The notes under the pieces: generated by a model
What the model was told of the DNA's origin: nothing
Database searches by the model: none
The model's input: the letters and a program-made list of their open reading frames with translations, nothing else
Shown here: positions 26,690 to 36,139 of the stretch, piece by piece
Layout of the letters: every line of letters starts with the position of its first letter
How positions within the stretch are numbered: the stretch's first letter is position 1
Source: Actinomadura viridilutea
GTDB taxonomy: Bacteria > Actinomycetota > Actinomycetes > Streptosporangiales > Streptosporangiaceae
DNA: 64,000 nt
NCBI GenBank assembly: GCA_003001795.1
Contig: PVNI01000005.1
Span: 306,979-370,978, forward strand
Reading direction: 5' to 3'
Program-made: the position numbers and the translations under genes

Positions 26690-27679
26690 ATGTCACCAGG
26701 TGTGCGATCAGCCGGGTCGGTCCTGGCGCTGGCCGGCGCCGTGCTCGTCTTCCACGGCGGCACGGCAGGGGGCGCGGCCGCGGGCGTCGCGGCCTCGGGG
26801 GGCGCCGCACGCGTGCCGTCCGGGCGCGTCGCGCCCGCGTCGGGGCACGAGCGGATCGCCCAGACGTGCCGGTCGACCGCGGACCCGCGGACCGCGCGGA
26901 CGCTCGGCCGCGCCATCGACCGGGCGCTGAGCGGACGCACCGGCACCGAGTCCGTGGCCGTGTACGACCGCCGACGCAAGATCACCTGCGCGGTGGACGC
27001 CGACCGCCGCTACGACTCCGCCAGCGTCGTCAAGGTGACCATTCTGGCCGCCCTGCTGCGCAAGGCGCAGGAACAGGGCAGAACGCTCACCGCGCGGGAG
27101 CGCTCCCTCGCCGACAAGATGATCACCAGGTCGGACAACCCCGCGGCGTCCGCGCTGTGGCGGTCGGTCGGCCGGACGAGCCTGCAGCGCTTCCTGCGGC
27201 TGGCCGGCATGCGCCGGACCACCCTCGGCCGAGAGAACCACTGGGGCCTGACGCAGATCACCGCGAACGACCAGCTGCGCCTGCTGAGGCTGCTGACCAG
27301 CCGCAACAAGGTCCTCACCACCGCCTCGCGCCGCTACGTGCTCGACCTGATGGGGCGCGTCATCCCCGAGCAGCGGTGGGGCACACCGACCGGCCGGGCG
27401 CGCGGCATCCGCTGGTACGTCAAGAACGGCTGGCTGCCGCGCCTCAGCCGGTACTGGCGGGTGCACAGCATCGGCGCCTTCAAGGGCGACCGCGAGGACT
27501 ACCTGATCGTCGTGCTCACCCAGGACACCCCGACCATGCGGTACGGCGTGCAGACGATCGAACGGGTCGCCCGCGCCGTGCACGGCACTCTCGTGCCGAA
27601 TCCCCGCGCGGTCGCTCCGAGCGAGGCCCGGCGGGTGCCGTGGGAGAAGCCGGACGGGTCCGTCCCGCCCGATCTCTGA
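26690..27679 (+). CDS. Class A beta-lactamase-like serine hydrolase, exported
   Basis: The 329-residue protein has an N-terminal signal (SVLALAGAVLVFHGGTAGG) and a beta-lactamase/transpeptidase fold. SxxK reads SVVK (SASVVKVTILAALL near 105), SDN is present in TRSDNPAAS near 145, and the KTG position reads KNG (YVKNGWLP near 244). I see no clear Glu166 omega-loop motif. The changed third motif makes broad beta-lactam hydrolysis uncertain, and a cell-wall or unknown role is possible. The ATG is leaderless by context: TACCGT at 26678-26683 ends 6 bases before it. Confidence 0.78.
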   Translation: MSPGVRSAGSVLALAGAVLVFHGGTAGGAAAGVAASGGAARVPSGRVAPASGHERIAQTCRSTADPRTARTLGRAIDRALSGRTGTESVAVYDRRRKITCAVDADRRYDSASVVKVTILAALLRKAQEQGRTLTARERSLADKMITRSDNPAASALWRSVGRTSLQRFLRLAGMRRTTLGRENHWGLTQITANDQLRLLRLLTSRNKVLTTASRRYVLDLMGRVIPEQRWGTPTGRARGIRWYVKNGWLPRLSRYWRVHSIGAFKGDREDYLIVVLTQDTPTMRYGVQTIERVARAVHGTLVPNPRAVAPSEARRVPWEKPDGSVPPDL

Positions 27680-27687
27680 GCGGACGG

Positions 27688-28191
27688 TCACGTCTGGCCG
27701 AGGGCGCGCCAGGCGGGGGTGGTGCAGCTCTCCTCGTAGTCCCACCAGCCTTCGCTCCGCCCGCGCCGCAGCAGGTCACGCACGGCCGCCAGATCGGCGG
27801 TGGGCGGGACGTTCAGCGCCACCAGCGCGGTCTGCGCGATGCCCTCGCCTTCCACGCCGAGCGGGGCGAACATGTCGAGGACAGCGCGCCGGTCGCCGGC
27901 CAGGGCGCCGTTCCTGAACACCGTGACGCGGATCGTGCAGTTGTCGGACCACTGCACCGCCTCCCTGCCCCACAGGACGCCCTCGTCGTCCACCTCCGTG
28001 CGCACCACGTCGCCGAGAGCGATCCCGCGCACGAAGAACGGGATGTTGGCCACCTCCGCGCGGTCCTCGGCGACCGGGAAGGCCCAGACCCGTTCGGACG
28101 CGGCGGGCGGCCAGTCGTCGTCCTCCCGAGGGAGTTCGAACACCACGCGCACCGCCTCCTGCGGGGGGCGGTGCTTCTGGGACGCCGTCAT
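27688..28191 (-). CDS. DUF4265 domain protein
   Basis: The 167-residue cytoplasmic protein fits DUF4265: VVFELPREDDDWPP near residue 17, ANIPFFVRGIALGDVV near 48, DDEGVLWGREAV near 68 and the C-terminal GWWDYEESCTTPAWR. ATG 28191 (MTASQKHRPP) is preferred over an upstream in-frame start at 28227, which would add twelve unlikely residues. Its function is unknown; many relatives sit in contact-dependent inhibition or polymorphic toxin neighbourhoods, but no toxin is visible here. It converges with the beta-lactamase-like gene, with 8 bases between stops. Confidence 0.78.
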   Translation of the reverse strand: MTASQKHRPPQEAVRVVFELPREDDDWPPAASERVWAFPVAEDRAEVANIPFFVRGIALGDVVRTEVDDEGVLWGREAVQWSDNCTIRVTVFRNGALAGDRRAVLDMFAPLGVEGEGIAQTALVALNVPPTADLAAVRDLLRRGRSEGWWDYEESCTTPAWRALGQT

Positions 28192-28283
28192 TTCGCAAGC
28201 ATGCCCTTTTACGGCGATATGCACCATCCGGGCGCCAAAGCAGGCCCCGCCGGCACCGGGGACCGTCCGCGATACTGAGGGGC

Positions 28284-30050
28284 ATGGTCGACGAAGAGCG
28301 CTGGAAGGCCCGGTTCCGGGCCCCGCGAGTGAGCCTGCCGGGCTGGGCGCGCACCGCCCCGCACCGCTGCGTGTACCGGTCGAACGCCTCCGGCACCTGG
28401 GAGATCTACGCCTGGGACCGGTCGACCGACGCCCGACGGCAGATCACCGACCGCCCCAACGGCACCTGGATGGGCGGCGTCGACCCCACCGGCGAATGGG
28501 TCTGGTGGTTCGCCGACACCGACGGCGACGAGTTCGGCGTGTGGATGCGCACCCCGTTCGACGGCGGCGACAGCGCCCCCGCCGTGCCCGGGCTGGAGCC
28601 GTCCTACCCCGCCGGGCTCGCCCTCGGCGACAGCGGCCTGGCCCTGATCGGCCGCACCACCGACGCCGGCACGTCCGTCCACCTGTGCGCGCCCGGCGCC
28701 GAACCCGAGGTGCTGTACGAGCACGCCGAGGACGCCCACGTCGCCGCGCTGTCCCGGGACGAGACGCTCATCGCGATCGGGCACAGCGAGCACGGCGACA
28801 GCAGGCACATGGCGCTGCGCGTGGTGCGGCCGGACGGCACCACCGTCGCCGACCTGTGGGACGGCCCGGGCAAGGGCGTGTACGGTGAGGGGTTCGCCCC
28901 GGTCGCCGGCGACACGCGGCTGCTGGTCGGCCACGAGCGGCGCGGCCGGGACGAGCTGCTGATCTGGGACCCGGTCGCCGGCACCGAGCAGGAGATCGTC
29001 CTGGATCTGCCCGGCGAGGTCACCGCCGACTGGTACCCGGACGGCTCCGCGCTGCTGATCTGCCACTCCCACCACGCCCGCGACGAGCTGTACCGCTACG
29101 ACCTGGCCACCGGCGCCCTCGACCGGATCGACACCCCGCGCGGCGTGATCGGCGGCGCCACCGCCCGTCCGGACGGCACGGTCGAGTTCTCCTGGTCGTC
29201 GGCGGCGGAACCGCCGGTGGTCCGCTCCACGTCCGGCGCGGTGGTGCTGACGCCGCCCGGCCCGCCCGCGCCGCCGTCGGTGCCCGTGGAGGACGTGTGG
29301 GTGGACGGCCCCGCCGGCCGCATCCACGCGCTGATCAGCAAGCCGGAGGGCGGCGCCGCCCCGTACCCGACGGTGTTCGACGTGCACGGCGGCCCGACCG
29401 CCCAGGACGACGACTCGTTCGCCCCGTCCGTGGCCGCCTGGGTCGACCACGGCTTCGCGGTGGTGCGCGTCAACTACCGGGGCTCCACCGGGTACGGGTC
29501 GCAGTGGCGCGACGCCATCGAGGGGCGCGTCGGCCTGACCGAGCTGGAGGACATCACCGCGGTCCGCGACTGGGCCGTCGCGTCGGGCCTGGCGGACCCG
29601 ACGCGCCTGGTGCTGACCGGCGGGTCCTGGGGCGGCTTCCTCACCCTGCTCGGCATCGGCACCCGCCCCGACGACTGGTCGGTGGCGGTCGCCTCGGTGC
29701 CGGTCGCCGACTACGTCGCCGCGTACGAGGACGAGATGGAGGGCCTGCAGGCGTTCGACCGCAGCCTGTTCGGCGGCTCCCCGCAGGAGGTGCCCGACCG
29801 GTACCGCGCCTCGTCCCCGATCACCTACGTCGAGCGGGTCAAGGCGCCGGTGCTCATCCTGGCCGGGGAGAACGACCCGCGCTGCCCGATCCGGCAGATC
29901 GACAACTACCTGGCACGGCTGGCCGAGCTCGGCAAGCCGCACGAGGTCTACCGGTACGACGCCGGGCACGGCTCCCTGGTGGTGGAGGAGCGCATCAAAC
30001 AGATGGCCCTGGAGATCGCGTTCGCCCGCAAGCACCTCGGCATGGCCTGA
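28284..30050 (+). CDS. S9-family serine peptidase (prolyl oligopeptidase/acylaminoacyl-peptidase type)
   Basis: The 588-residue cytoplasmic enzyme has an N-terminal beta-propeller (about 1-330, repeated WD-like strands such as YAWDRSTDARRQITD) and a C-terminal alpha/beta hydrolase. The nucleophile serine lies in GGSWGGFL near 453, the aspartate in GENDPRCPI near 534 and the histidine in GHGSLV near 566. HGGPTAQDDDSF near 370 forms the oxyanion region. Such peptidases trim short peptides or N-acyl amino acids. The ATG lies 7 bases after GATACT, which may be a leaderless -10. It converges with a TetR gene. Confidence 0.9.
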   Translation: MVDEERWKARFRAPRVSLPGWARTAPHRCVYRSNASGTWEIYAWDRSTDARRQITDRPNGTWMGGVDPTGEWVWWFADTDGDEFGVWMRTPFDGGDSAPAVPGLEPSYPAGLALGDSGLALIGRTTDAGTSVHLCAPGAEPEVLYEHAEDAHVAALSRDETLIAIGHSEHGDSRHMALRVVRPDGTTVADLWDGPGKGVYGEGFAPVAGDTRLLVGHERRGRDELLIWDPVAGTEQEIVLDLPGEVTADWYPDGSALLICHSHHARDELYRYDLATGALDRIDTPRGVIGGATARPDGTVEFSWSSAAEPPVVRSTSGAVVLTPPGPPAPPSVPVEDVWVDGPAGRIHALISKPEGGAAPYPTVFDVHGGPTAQDDDSFAPSVAAWVDHGFAVVRVNYRGSTGYGSQWRDAIEGRVGLTELEDITAVRDWAVASGLADPTRLVLTGGSWGGFLTLLGIGTRPDDWSVAVASVPVADYVAAYEDEMEGLQAFDRSLFGGSPQEVPDRYRASSPITYVERVKAPVLILAGENDPRCPIRQIDNYLARLAELGKPHEVYRYDAGHGSLVVEERIKQMALEIAFARKHLGMA

Positions 30051-30067
30051 CCCCGCGTCCCGGCGGA

Positions 30068-30736
30068 TCAGGCGCGGACCTCGCGGATGATCTCGACGAG
30101 CTCCCGGGTGACCGACTTGAAACCCGGGAGCCGGGACATCGAAACCATCCGGTCCACCAGCGGCACGGTCCGCTCGACCAGCAGGTACGTCTTGCGGCAG
30201 CCCGGCGAGCTGTCGTGCACCCAGTACAGGACGATGCCCATCGAGTACAGCCACAGCAGCTCGGGCAGCTCCTGCCGGAACTCCGGGTCGATCTTCAGGG
30301 TGGAGCCGTCGACCACCTCGCGGTAGATCGCCACGGCGGCGGCGCGCGCCGGACCGGACTCGGCGCTGAACGGGTTGAGCGGACTGGTCGGCTCGGCGGC
30401 GAACTTGAAAAACTTCCCGGCGAACTGGTGGTACGGCACCATCGTGTCGATCCGGGCCTTCAGCACGCCCAGCAGGCGCGGCGCGAAGTCGCGTTCGCGG
30501 TCGAGCACCGCCCGGCACGCCTTGCCGTGCTCCTCCTGCAGCTCGTCGTAGTACGCCTGGATCAGCTCCTCCTTGGAGCCGAAGTAGTAGTAGGCGTTGC
30601 CGACCGAGACCCCGGCCTCCTTGGCGATGGCCCGCATCGTCGTCGCCTCGTACCCGCGTTCGCGGAACAGCCGCAGCGCCGTCTGGACGATCAGCGCCCG
30701 GGTCTGCTCCGACTTCGCCGGCTTGGTCTCGGTCAC
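30068..30736 (-). CDS. TetR-family transcriptional regulator
   Basis: The 222-residue protein starts MTETKPAKSEQTRALIVQTAL with the helix-turn-helix at about 25-50 (TTMRAIAKEAGVSVGNAYYYF). The ligand domain of about 165 residues includes a conserved SPLNPFSAESGPAR and a WLYSMGIVLYWVHDSS segment typical of one actinomycete TetR subgroup. GTG 30736 is chosen because TAGGGT lies 7 bases upstream on the minus strand; the GTG at 30745 overlaps that box. Neighbours give no clear target: the convergent S9 peptidase is not divergently arranged, so autoregulation or a distant target is likely. Confidence 0.87.
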   Translation of the reverse strand: MTETKPAKSEQTRALIVQTALRLFRERGYEATTMRAIAKEAGVSVGNAYYYFGSKEELIQAYYDELQEEHGKACRAVLDRERDFAPRLLGVLKARIDTMVPYHQFAGKFFKFAAEPTSPLNPFSAESGPARAAAVAIYREVVDGSTLKIDPEFRQELPELLWLYSMGIVLYWVHDSSPGCRKTYLLVERTVPLVDRMVSMSRLPGFKSVTRELVEIIREVRA

Positions 30737-30824
30737 GTTCGCCACCCTAAATCCCTGGACGGTTCACCGCCGCGACCGGCCTCGGCCGCGGACGGTCCGT
30801 GCCGCGGCCCCGGCCGGGCCCTCC

Positions 30825-31883
30825 TCAGCCGTCGGCCGTCTCGGCGGCGACCAGTTCGCCGATCTGGGCGGCGTTGAGCGCCGCACCCTTACGGAGATTG
30901 TCTCCGCACACGAACAGGTCCAGAGCCTTCGGATCGTCCGGCGACCGGCGCACCCGCCCCACCCAGGTCGGATCGGTGCCGACGACGTCGGCCGGCGTCG
31001 GGAACTCGTGCCTGTCGGGGTCGTCCAACAGCACCACGCCCGGCGAACCGGCCAGCACCGCCTGGGCCTCCCGCTGGTCGACCGCGCGGTCGAACACCGC
31101 GTGGACCGCCAGCGAATGCGCCGTCACCACCGGGACCCGCACGCACGTCGCCGCCACCTTCAGCCGCGGCAGCCCGAGGATCTTGCGGGACTCCTCGCGG
31201 ATCCGCAACTCCTGCGACGACCAGCCGCCGTCCTCCACCGTCCCCGCCCACGGCACCACGTTCAGCGCCAGCGGCGCCGGGAACGGGCCGGACTCGCCGA
31301 CCGCGGCCCGCACGTCCCCCGGGAGGGTCCCCAGCTCGCGGCGGCCGCCGACCCGCTCCAGCTGGTCGTGCAGCGCGTCGACGCCCGCCCGTCCGGCACC
31401 GGAGGCGGCCTCGTACGACGCGACGACCAGCTCGCGCAGCCCGTAGGTCCGGTGCAGCGCCCCGATCACGACGATCATCGCGAGGGTGAGGCAGCCGGGG
31501 CCGGCGACGATGCCGCGGGGCCGCGGCCGCACCTGCTCGCCGTTCACCTCCGGCACCACCAGCGGCACGTCCGGGTCCATGCGGAACACCGCGGACGTGT
31601 CGACGACCACCGCGCCGCGAGCGGCCGCGACCGGCGCCCACTCGGCCGCCACCGCGTCGGGCACCACGAACATCGCGATGTCGACCCCGTCGAACACGTC
31701 CGGCGTCAACGCGACGACCTCGACGCTTTCGCCGCACACGGTCAGCGTGCGGCCCGCGGACCGCGGCGAGGCCACCAGCCGGATCCGCCCGTACACGCTC
31801 TTGCGGGTGGACAGGATGCCGAGCAGCGCGCCGCCGACGACGCCGGTGGCGCCCACGACCGCGAGGGTCGGCTTGGAGCTCAT
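30825..31883 (-). CDS. asd: Aspartate-semialdehyde dehydrogenase family, altered active site
   Basis: The family reduces beta-aspartyl phosphate to aspartate semialdehyde, the branch point to lysine, threonine and methionine. The 352-residue chain has the NADP loop VVGATGVVGGALL at about 9, the nucleophile cysteine at about 131 and HSLAVHAVF with the active-site histidine. However, the usual PNC(T/S)T around the cysteine reads GPGCLT, and the glutamine of SYQAxSGxG reads glutamate (SYEAASGAG, about 158). The lysine usually seen in EEQKL reads arginine (QELRI). These changes suggest altered kinetics or a different substrate. It lies 1 kb downstream of aspartokinase, beyond a terminator. Another asd elsewhere is possible. 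Confidence 0.8.
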   Translation of the reverse strand: MSSKPTLAVVGATGVVGGALLGILSTRKSVYGRIRLVASPRSAGRTLTVCGESVEVVALTPDVFDGVDIAMFVVPDAVAAEWAPVAAARGAVVVDTSAVFRMDPDVPLVVPEVNGEQVRPRPRGIVAGPGCLTLAMIVVIGALHRTYGLRELVVASYEAASGAGRAGVDALHDQLERVGGRRELGTLPGDVRAAVGESGPFPAPLALNVVPWAGTVEDGGWSSQELRIREESRKILGLPRLKVAATCVRVPVVTAHSLAVHAVFDRAVDQREAQAVLAGSPGVVLLDDPDRHEFPTPADVVGTDPTWVGRVRRSPDDPKALDLFVCGDNLRKGAALNAAQIGELVAAETADG

Positions 31884-32834
31884 CGGGCTCTCCCTTCCCG
31901 CTCGGCCCCTGACGCCCCGGCCCGTCGCGAACGCCCGGCCGAGGTCACGGTGTCATCGTCAGCGGCCCCCGGCGGGTTCAACGTTCCGGAGGGCCGCCGC
32001 GTTCACCAACGGCCGCCCAGATCCCGCGCGCCCCGTCGGGCGCCCACAAGCGCTTCACCCGCCGCGGGGTGGGCCGAAACTCCGCCCCTCCTTACGTGCC
32101 GCGCCAGACACACCTGGCCCAAAGCCAGATCCGCGAATGACCCGCTTCGATGGCTCCCAGGCCTACTGCGGTTCCAGACGCGTCTTTGCGCGGCCTACAG
32201 CCGCCGACAGGCGCCTCGCCTGGCGCCCCGCCACGCCTACAAGCTACGTCTCTCTGGCCGCAGCCCTGCCGGCCTTCGCAGACCGTCGATGACGCGTTGA
32301 CGGGCCCCCTGACCACCACCCGGCCCTATACGTAGGCCGCTGATCTTCTTCGACATCCTGCTCGGCCGCAAAGCACGCACGCAGTCCGCGGCGACGCCTC
32401 TCGGCCCGTCATGCCGCAGAGTCGCCGGCTCCCGAAGCACCAGGTCCGCCGTCTTAGACGCCTCGGCGGGCCCAGCGCAAGCCCGCGGGGTCCACCGAAG
32501 CCCTGACCTCTGATCATGCGCAGGCCGGCGCCCCATCTGTCGCCCCGCCACGCCTGGGGCGGGACGCCCTGGTCCAGCACCAGCACGTCCCGTGAGCCGG
32601 AGCCTTGATGTCCTGCTTCGGCCGCGGGGACCGGCCTGAAGCCACCGATCCGGCGTCCTGCTGCCACTTACGCGCTTGCCGGTCGCAGACCCGCCGAACG
32701 TCGAATCGCCAGGCCCGCCCGCTGACGAACCGCCTCGGCAGCCCCGCCGCATCTGGGGGGCTGAGAGCCACGACGTCCGGCTCAATCATGGGAGCCGCAG
32801 CCTGCGGCGGGCATCCGGCGCCCTGCCTGTGACG
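31884..32834. other. Gene-free kilobase between ask and asd
   Basis: Almost 1 kb in which all frames are broken or have no recognisable protein. It looks like decayed or inserted DNA, since ask and asd are normally adjacent in actinomycetes. I could not identify the donor element. Confidence 0.5.
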
Positions 32835-32868
32835 AGCCCGCACCACCGGCGGGCCGGCGGTGCGGGCT
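32835..32868. terminator. Terminator directly after aspartokinase
   Basis: AGCCCGCACCACCGG (32835-32849) pairs with 32854-32868 with one mismatch and a 4-base loop. It begins 20 bases past the ask stop codon and should separate ask from asd. Confidence 0.75.
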
Positions 32869-32887
32869 GGACGCGGTCAGGCGGGCG

Positions 32888-33409
32888 TCAGCGGCCGGTG
32901 CCGCCGTAGACGACGGCCTCCACCTGGTCGGCGTCGAGGTCGAAGGCGCGGTGCGCGGCGGCCACGGCGGTGTCGACGTCGTCCTGCGCCACCACCACCG
33001 AGATCCGGATCTCCGAGGTCGAGATCATCTCGATGTTGACCCCGGCGTCGGCGATGGCCGAGAAGAACGTGGCCGTCACGCCCGGGTGCGACCGCATGCC
33101 CGCGCCGATCAGCGAGATCTTGCCGATCCGGTCGTCGTAGCGCAGCGACTCGAAGCCGATCTCGTCCTTGACCTTGTTGAGGGCGGCCAGGGCGGTCTGC
33201 CCGTCGCTGGCCGGCAGGGTGAACGAGATGTCGGTGCGGCCGGTGGACGCCGCCGACACGTTCTGGACGATCATGTCGATGTTGATCTCGGCGTCGGACA
33301 GCACCCGGAAGATGGTGGCCGCCTCGCCCACCTTGTCCGGCACCCCGACCACGGTGATCTTGGCCTCGCTGCGGTCGTGCGCGACCCCGGAGATGATCGC
33401 CTGCTCCAT
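32888..33409 (-). other. Internal start: aspartokinase beta subunit
   Basis: An ATG at 33409 (residue 252 of the alpha chain, [17 protein letters not shown]) is preceded by GAAGGACGTGAC, a usable ribosome binding site. It would make a 173-residue beta subunit consisting of both ACT domains. Nested alpha/beta aspartokinases are well established in actinobacteria and Bacillus. Confidence 0.7.
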
Positions 33410-34162
33410 GTCACGTCCTTCGATGTCGTCGCTGTCGACCACCCAGGTGCCCTCCTTCTGGCTGAACGAGGAGCGCACATGGATCGGGATGTTGTAGCGG
33501 CGCGCGTACTCCACGCAGCGCAGGTGCAGGATCTTGGCGCCGCTGGCGGCCATCTCCAGCATCTCCTCGTAGGAGATGCGGGGGATGCGCCGGGCGGCTG
33601 GAACGATCCGGGGGTCGGCGGTGAACACGCCGTCCACGTCGGTGTAGATCTCGCACACGTCGGCGTTCAGCGCCGCGGCCAGCGCCACGGCGGTGGTGTC
33701 GCTGCCGCCGCGGCCCAGCGTGGTGATGTCCTTGGTGTCCTGGGAGACGCCCTGGAAGCCGGCCACGATGGCGATGGAGCCCTCGTTCAGCGCGTCGCGG
33801 ATCCGGCCGGGGGTGACGTCGATGATCCTGGCTTTGCCGTGCGAGCCGTCGGTGATCACGCCGGCCTGGGAACCGGTGAACGACCGCGCCTCATGGCCGA
33901 GGTTGGCGATGGCCATGGCCAGCAGCGCCATCGAGATGCGTTCCCCGGCCGTCAGCAGCATGTCCAGCTCGCGCGCGGGAGGAAGCGGGCTGACCTGCTC
34001 GGCCAGATCGATCAGCTCATCCGTTGTGTCACCCATGGCGGACACCACGACGACCACGTCGTTGCCCGCCTTCTTCGTCGCGACGATGCGCTGGGCGACC
34101 CGCTTGACGCACTCGGCGTCCGCTACGGAGGAGCCACCGTACTTCTGCACGACAAGAGCCAC
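32888..34162 (-). CDS. ask: Aspartokinase (alpha subunit; also encodes beta)
   Basis: The enzyme phosphorylates aspartate, the first step to lysine, threonine and methionine. The 424-residue chain starts at GTG with the kinase motif VQKYGGSSV, then [34 protein letters not shown] near 145 and [12 protein letters not shown] near 185. Two ACT domains (about 265-420) bind lysine/threonine for feedback control. RBS GAGGAGCG lies 6 bases upstream. As in Corynebacterium lysC, an internal in-frame start would give a beta subunit. The following asd is cut off by a terminator and 1 kb of empty DNA, unlike the usual ask-asd operon. Confidence 0.95.
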   Translation of the reverse strand: MALVVQKYGGSSVADAECVKRVAQRIVATKKAGNDVVVVVSAMGDTTDELIDLAEQVSPLPPARELDMLLTAGERISMALLAMAIANLGHEARSFTGSQAGVITDGSHGKARIIDVTPGRIRDALNEGSIAIVAGFQGVSQDTKDITTLGRGGSDTTAVALAAALNADVCEIYTDVDGVFTADPRIVPAARRIPRISYEEMLEMAASGAKILHLRCVEYARRYNIPIHVRSSFSQKEGTWVVDSDDIEGRDMEQAIISGVAHDRSEAKITVVGVPDKVGEAATIFRVLSDAEINIDMIVQNVSAASTGRTDISFTLPASDGQTALAALNKVKDEIGFESLRYDDRIGKISLIGAGMRSHPGVTATFFSAIADAGVNIEMISTSEIRISVVVAQDDVDTAVAAAHRAFDLDADQVEAVVYGGTGR

Positions 34163-34515
34163 GGGTGGCGCTCCTCGGATCGGGGTCAGACTGACGTGTA
34201 CCGGCGACGAGTCTACCGAGGTCTCGGCACCGCATTACGAGCAGATAACTCCCGACATGTGACCCGCCGTCTCAACATGTGAGATGAAGGGTCGGTGGCG
34301 CCGTTCGTGGCCGCCGAGGAGAGCACGCTCGGCCCCGCGCCGCCCCAGTGCCGTGGCCGCAGTACTGCGGTCTGCAGTGGGCGAAGGCCTCTCCACAGCG
34401 AACTCGTCGCGAGGACGCTCAGATCCGTCGTCCGCGCGGGCGCAACGGCAACAGTGATCGCGGGCACCAGGGCCACGGCGAACGCGGCAACCGGGACCTG
34501 GTGGACGCCCCGGCT
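34163..34515. other. Intergenic region upstream of ask
   Basis: About 350 bases containing the ask promoter and ribosome binding site. I see no gene, clear attenuator or strong terminator. Confidence 0.4.
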
Positions 34516-35064
34516 CTACTGGACGGAGACGGGTTCGGTGACGACGTCCAGGCGGGCGTTGGCCACGACGGCGTGCAGGGCGCGCAAAGCCGCACCCGCG
34601 TGGTTGCCCCAGTGGTTGAAGTAGGAGTACTGCCACCACCACAGCGCCTCCAGGGGGCGGCCCTGGTGGTAGTGGCGCAGCCCGTGGACCAGGTCGCTGG
34701 CGACGTCGACCAGGTCGTCCGAGAGCCGGTACGACGTCGGCTCGGTGTCCTTGTAGGGGTCGAAGACCTCGACGTACTCGTCGATCGTCAGCAGCCGCTC
34801 GGCCAGGCCTTGCCGCAGCGAGTCCAGGTCGGGGTCCTCGCCGACCTCGGGCTCCCAGTTGTCCGGCAGGATCACGTCCTTGCTGGCGCCCAGTTGCGCA
34901 CCGGCCAGGATGACCTGCGAGACCTCCAGCAGCAGCATCGGCACGGTGTGCGGGCCCGCCTCGCCGCGCGCGACCGCCTCCAGTCCGCTGAGGTAGTCCT
35001 CCACGTGGCGCGCCACCCGCTCGGCGACGGCGTTCCAGTCCTGCGGGCTGTTGGCTTCAGACAT
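34516..35064 (-). CDS. DUF5063 domain protein
   Basis: The 182-residue soluble helical protein has the DUF5063 core: [15 protein letters not shown] near 21, [17 protein letters not shown] near 44, [14 protein letters not shown] near 92 and [20 protein letters not shown] near 143. Its start overlaps the end of recR by eight bases, so it is coupled to recR and the YbaB gene upstream. The function is unknown; conservation in this repair operon in actinomycetes suggests a linked role, which is inference. Confidence 0.87.
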   Translation of the reverse strand: MSEANSPQDWNAVAERVARHVEDYLSGLEAVARGEAGPHTVPMLLLEVSQVILAGAQLGASKDVILPDNWEPEVGEDPDLDSLRQGLAERLLTIDEYVEVFDPYKDTEPTSYRLSDDLVDVASDLVHGLRHYHQGRPLEALWWWQYSYFNHWGNHAGAALRALHAVVANARLDVVTEPVSVQ

Positions 35065-35656
35065 CCAGGAGCCTCCGTCCTTCGAAAGCGCGGCCCAGCG
35101 TCACCTCGTCGGCGTACTCCAGGTCGCCTCCCACCGGCAGGCCGCTCGCCAGGCGGGTGACGGTGATGCCCATGGGCTTGACCAGGCGGGCCAGGTAGGT
35201 CGCCGTGGCCTCGCCCTCGAGATTGGGGTCGGTGGCCAGGATCAGCTCGGTGACGGTGCCGTCCGCCAGACGCTGCATCAGCTCGCGGATGCGCAGGTCG
35301 TCGGGGCCGACGCCCTCGATGGGGCTGATCGCCCCGCCGAGCACGTGGTAGCGGCCGCGGAACTCGCGGGTCTTCTCGATCGCCACGACGTCCTTGGACT
35401 CTTCCACCACGCAGATGACGTGCGGGTCGCGGCGGGGGTCGCGGCAGATGCGGCACTCCTCCTCCTCGGCCACGTTCCCGCAGGTGCGGCAGAAGCGGAC
35501 CTTCTCCTTGACCTCCTTGAGGGCCTTGGTCAGCCGGTCGACGTCGGCGGGGTCGGCGGCCAGCAGGTGGAAGGCGATCCGCTGCGCGCTCTTGGGGCCG
35601 ACGCCGGGCAGCCGGCCCAGTTCGTCGATGAGGTTCTGGACGACCCCTTCGTACAA
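35057..35656 (-). CDS. recR: Recombination mediator RecR
   Basis: RecR works with RecF/RecO to load RecA at gaps. The 199-residue chain has the helix-hairpin-helix [15 protein letters not shown] near 13, the zinc finger [16 protein letters not shown] near 56, and the Toprim domain with [13 protein letters not shown] near 82 and the C-terminal [18 protein letters not shown]. Translation begins at a TTG (MYEGVVQNL is the usual N-terminus) after AGGAACTG. It lies in the order YbaB-recR-DUF5063 on the minus strand, downstream of dnaX, a common bacterial arrangement here interrupted by a 1.2-kb gap. Confidence 0.95.
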   Translation of the reverse strand: MYEGVVQNLIDELGRLPGVGPKSAQRIAFHLLAADPADVDRLTKALKEVKEKVRFCRTCGNVAEEEECRICRDPRRDPHVICVVEESKDVVAIEKTREFRGRYHVLGGAISPIEGVGPDDLRIRELMQRLADGTVTELILATDPNLEGEATATYLARLVKPMGITVTRLASGLPVGGDLEYADEVTLGRAFEGRRLLDV

Positions 35657-35758
35657 CGGTCAGTTCCTTCCATGCTCGTTTCGGCCTGGTGGGCAGCTGG
35701 GTTCGCGCCGACCGGAACGGGCGGCGGCGCAGGGGGCGGGCGCGGGCCGGACCGGGGA

Positions 35759-36139
35759 TCAGGCTCCGGACGTTCCCCCCGACCCCGGCATGCCCGGAAT
35801 GCCTGGTATGCCGCCACCGCCGAGCCCCTCGGCCAGCGGCCCCATCTTCTGCTCCTGCAGCCGCGCCACGGCCCGAGCGGCGTCGCGGATCGCGGCCAGC
35901 ACCAGGTCGGCGATGGTCTCGGCGGTATCGGCCGGATCGTCCGGGTCGATGGCCTTGGGGTCGATGGAGATCGCGGTCACCTCGCCCTGGCCGTTGACCG
36001 TCGCCGTCACCAGACCGCCGCCGGCGCTGCCCTGCACCTCGGCCTCCGCCAGCTCGCGCTGCGCGGCGAACAACTGCTCCTGCACCCGCTGGGCCTGCTG
36101 CAGCAGCTCCTGGATGTTCAACTGACCACCGGGTTCCAC
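35759..36139 (-). CDS. YbaB/EbfC nucleoid-associated protein
   Basis: The 126-residue protein binds DNA as a dimer and helps organise the nucleoid. [20 protein letters not shown] starts the helical part, and [20 protein letters not shown] is the strand core. The C-terminus is a Gly/Pro/Met-rich tail ([14 protein letters not shown]). GTG 36139 after GGAACGGAGACC gives the expected N-terminus [13 protein letters not shown]; the longer frame to 36178 is rejected. It normally follows dnaX directly; here about 1.2 kb of decayed DNA separates them. Confidence 0.9.
   Translation of the reverse strand: MEPGGQLNIQELLQQAQRVQEQLFAAQRELAEAEVQGSAGGGLVTATVNGQGEVTAISIDPKAIDPDDPADTAETIADLVLAAIRDAARAVARLQEQKMGPLAEGLGGGGIPGIPGMPGSGGTSGA

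Noticed and set aside
28209..30518. Minus-strand frame of 769 codons opposite the S9 peptidase
   Set aside because: It is antisense to a clear peptidase and has low-complexity composition, so it is a shadow frame.
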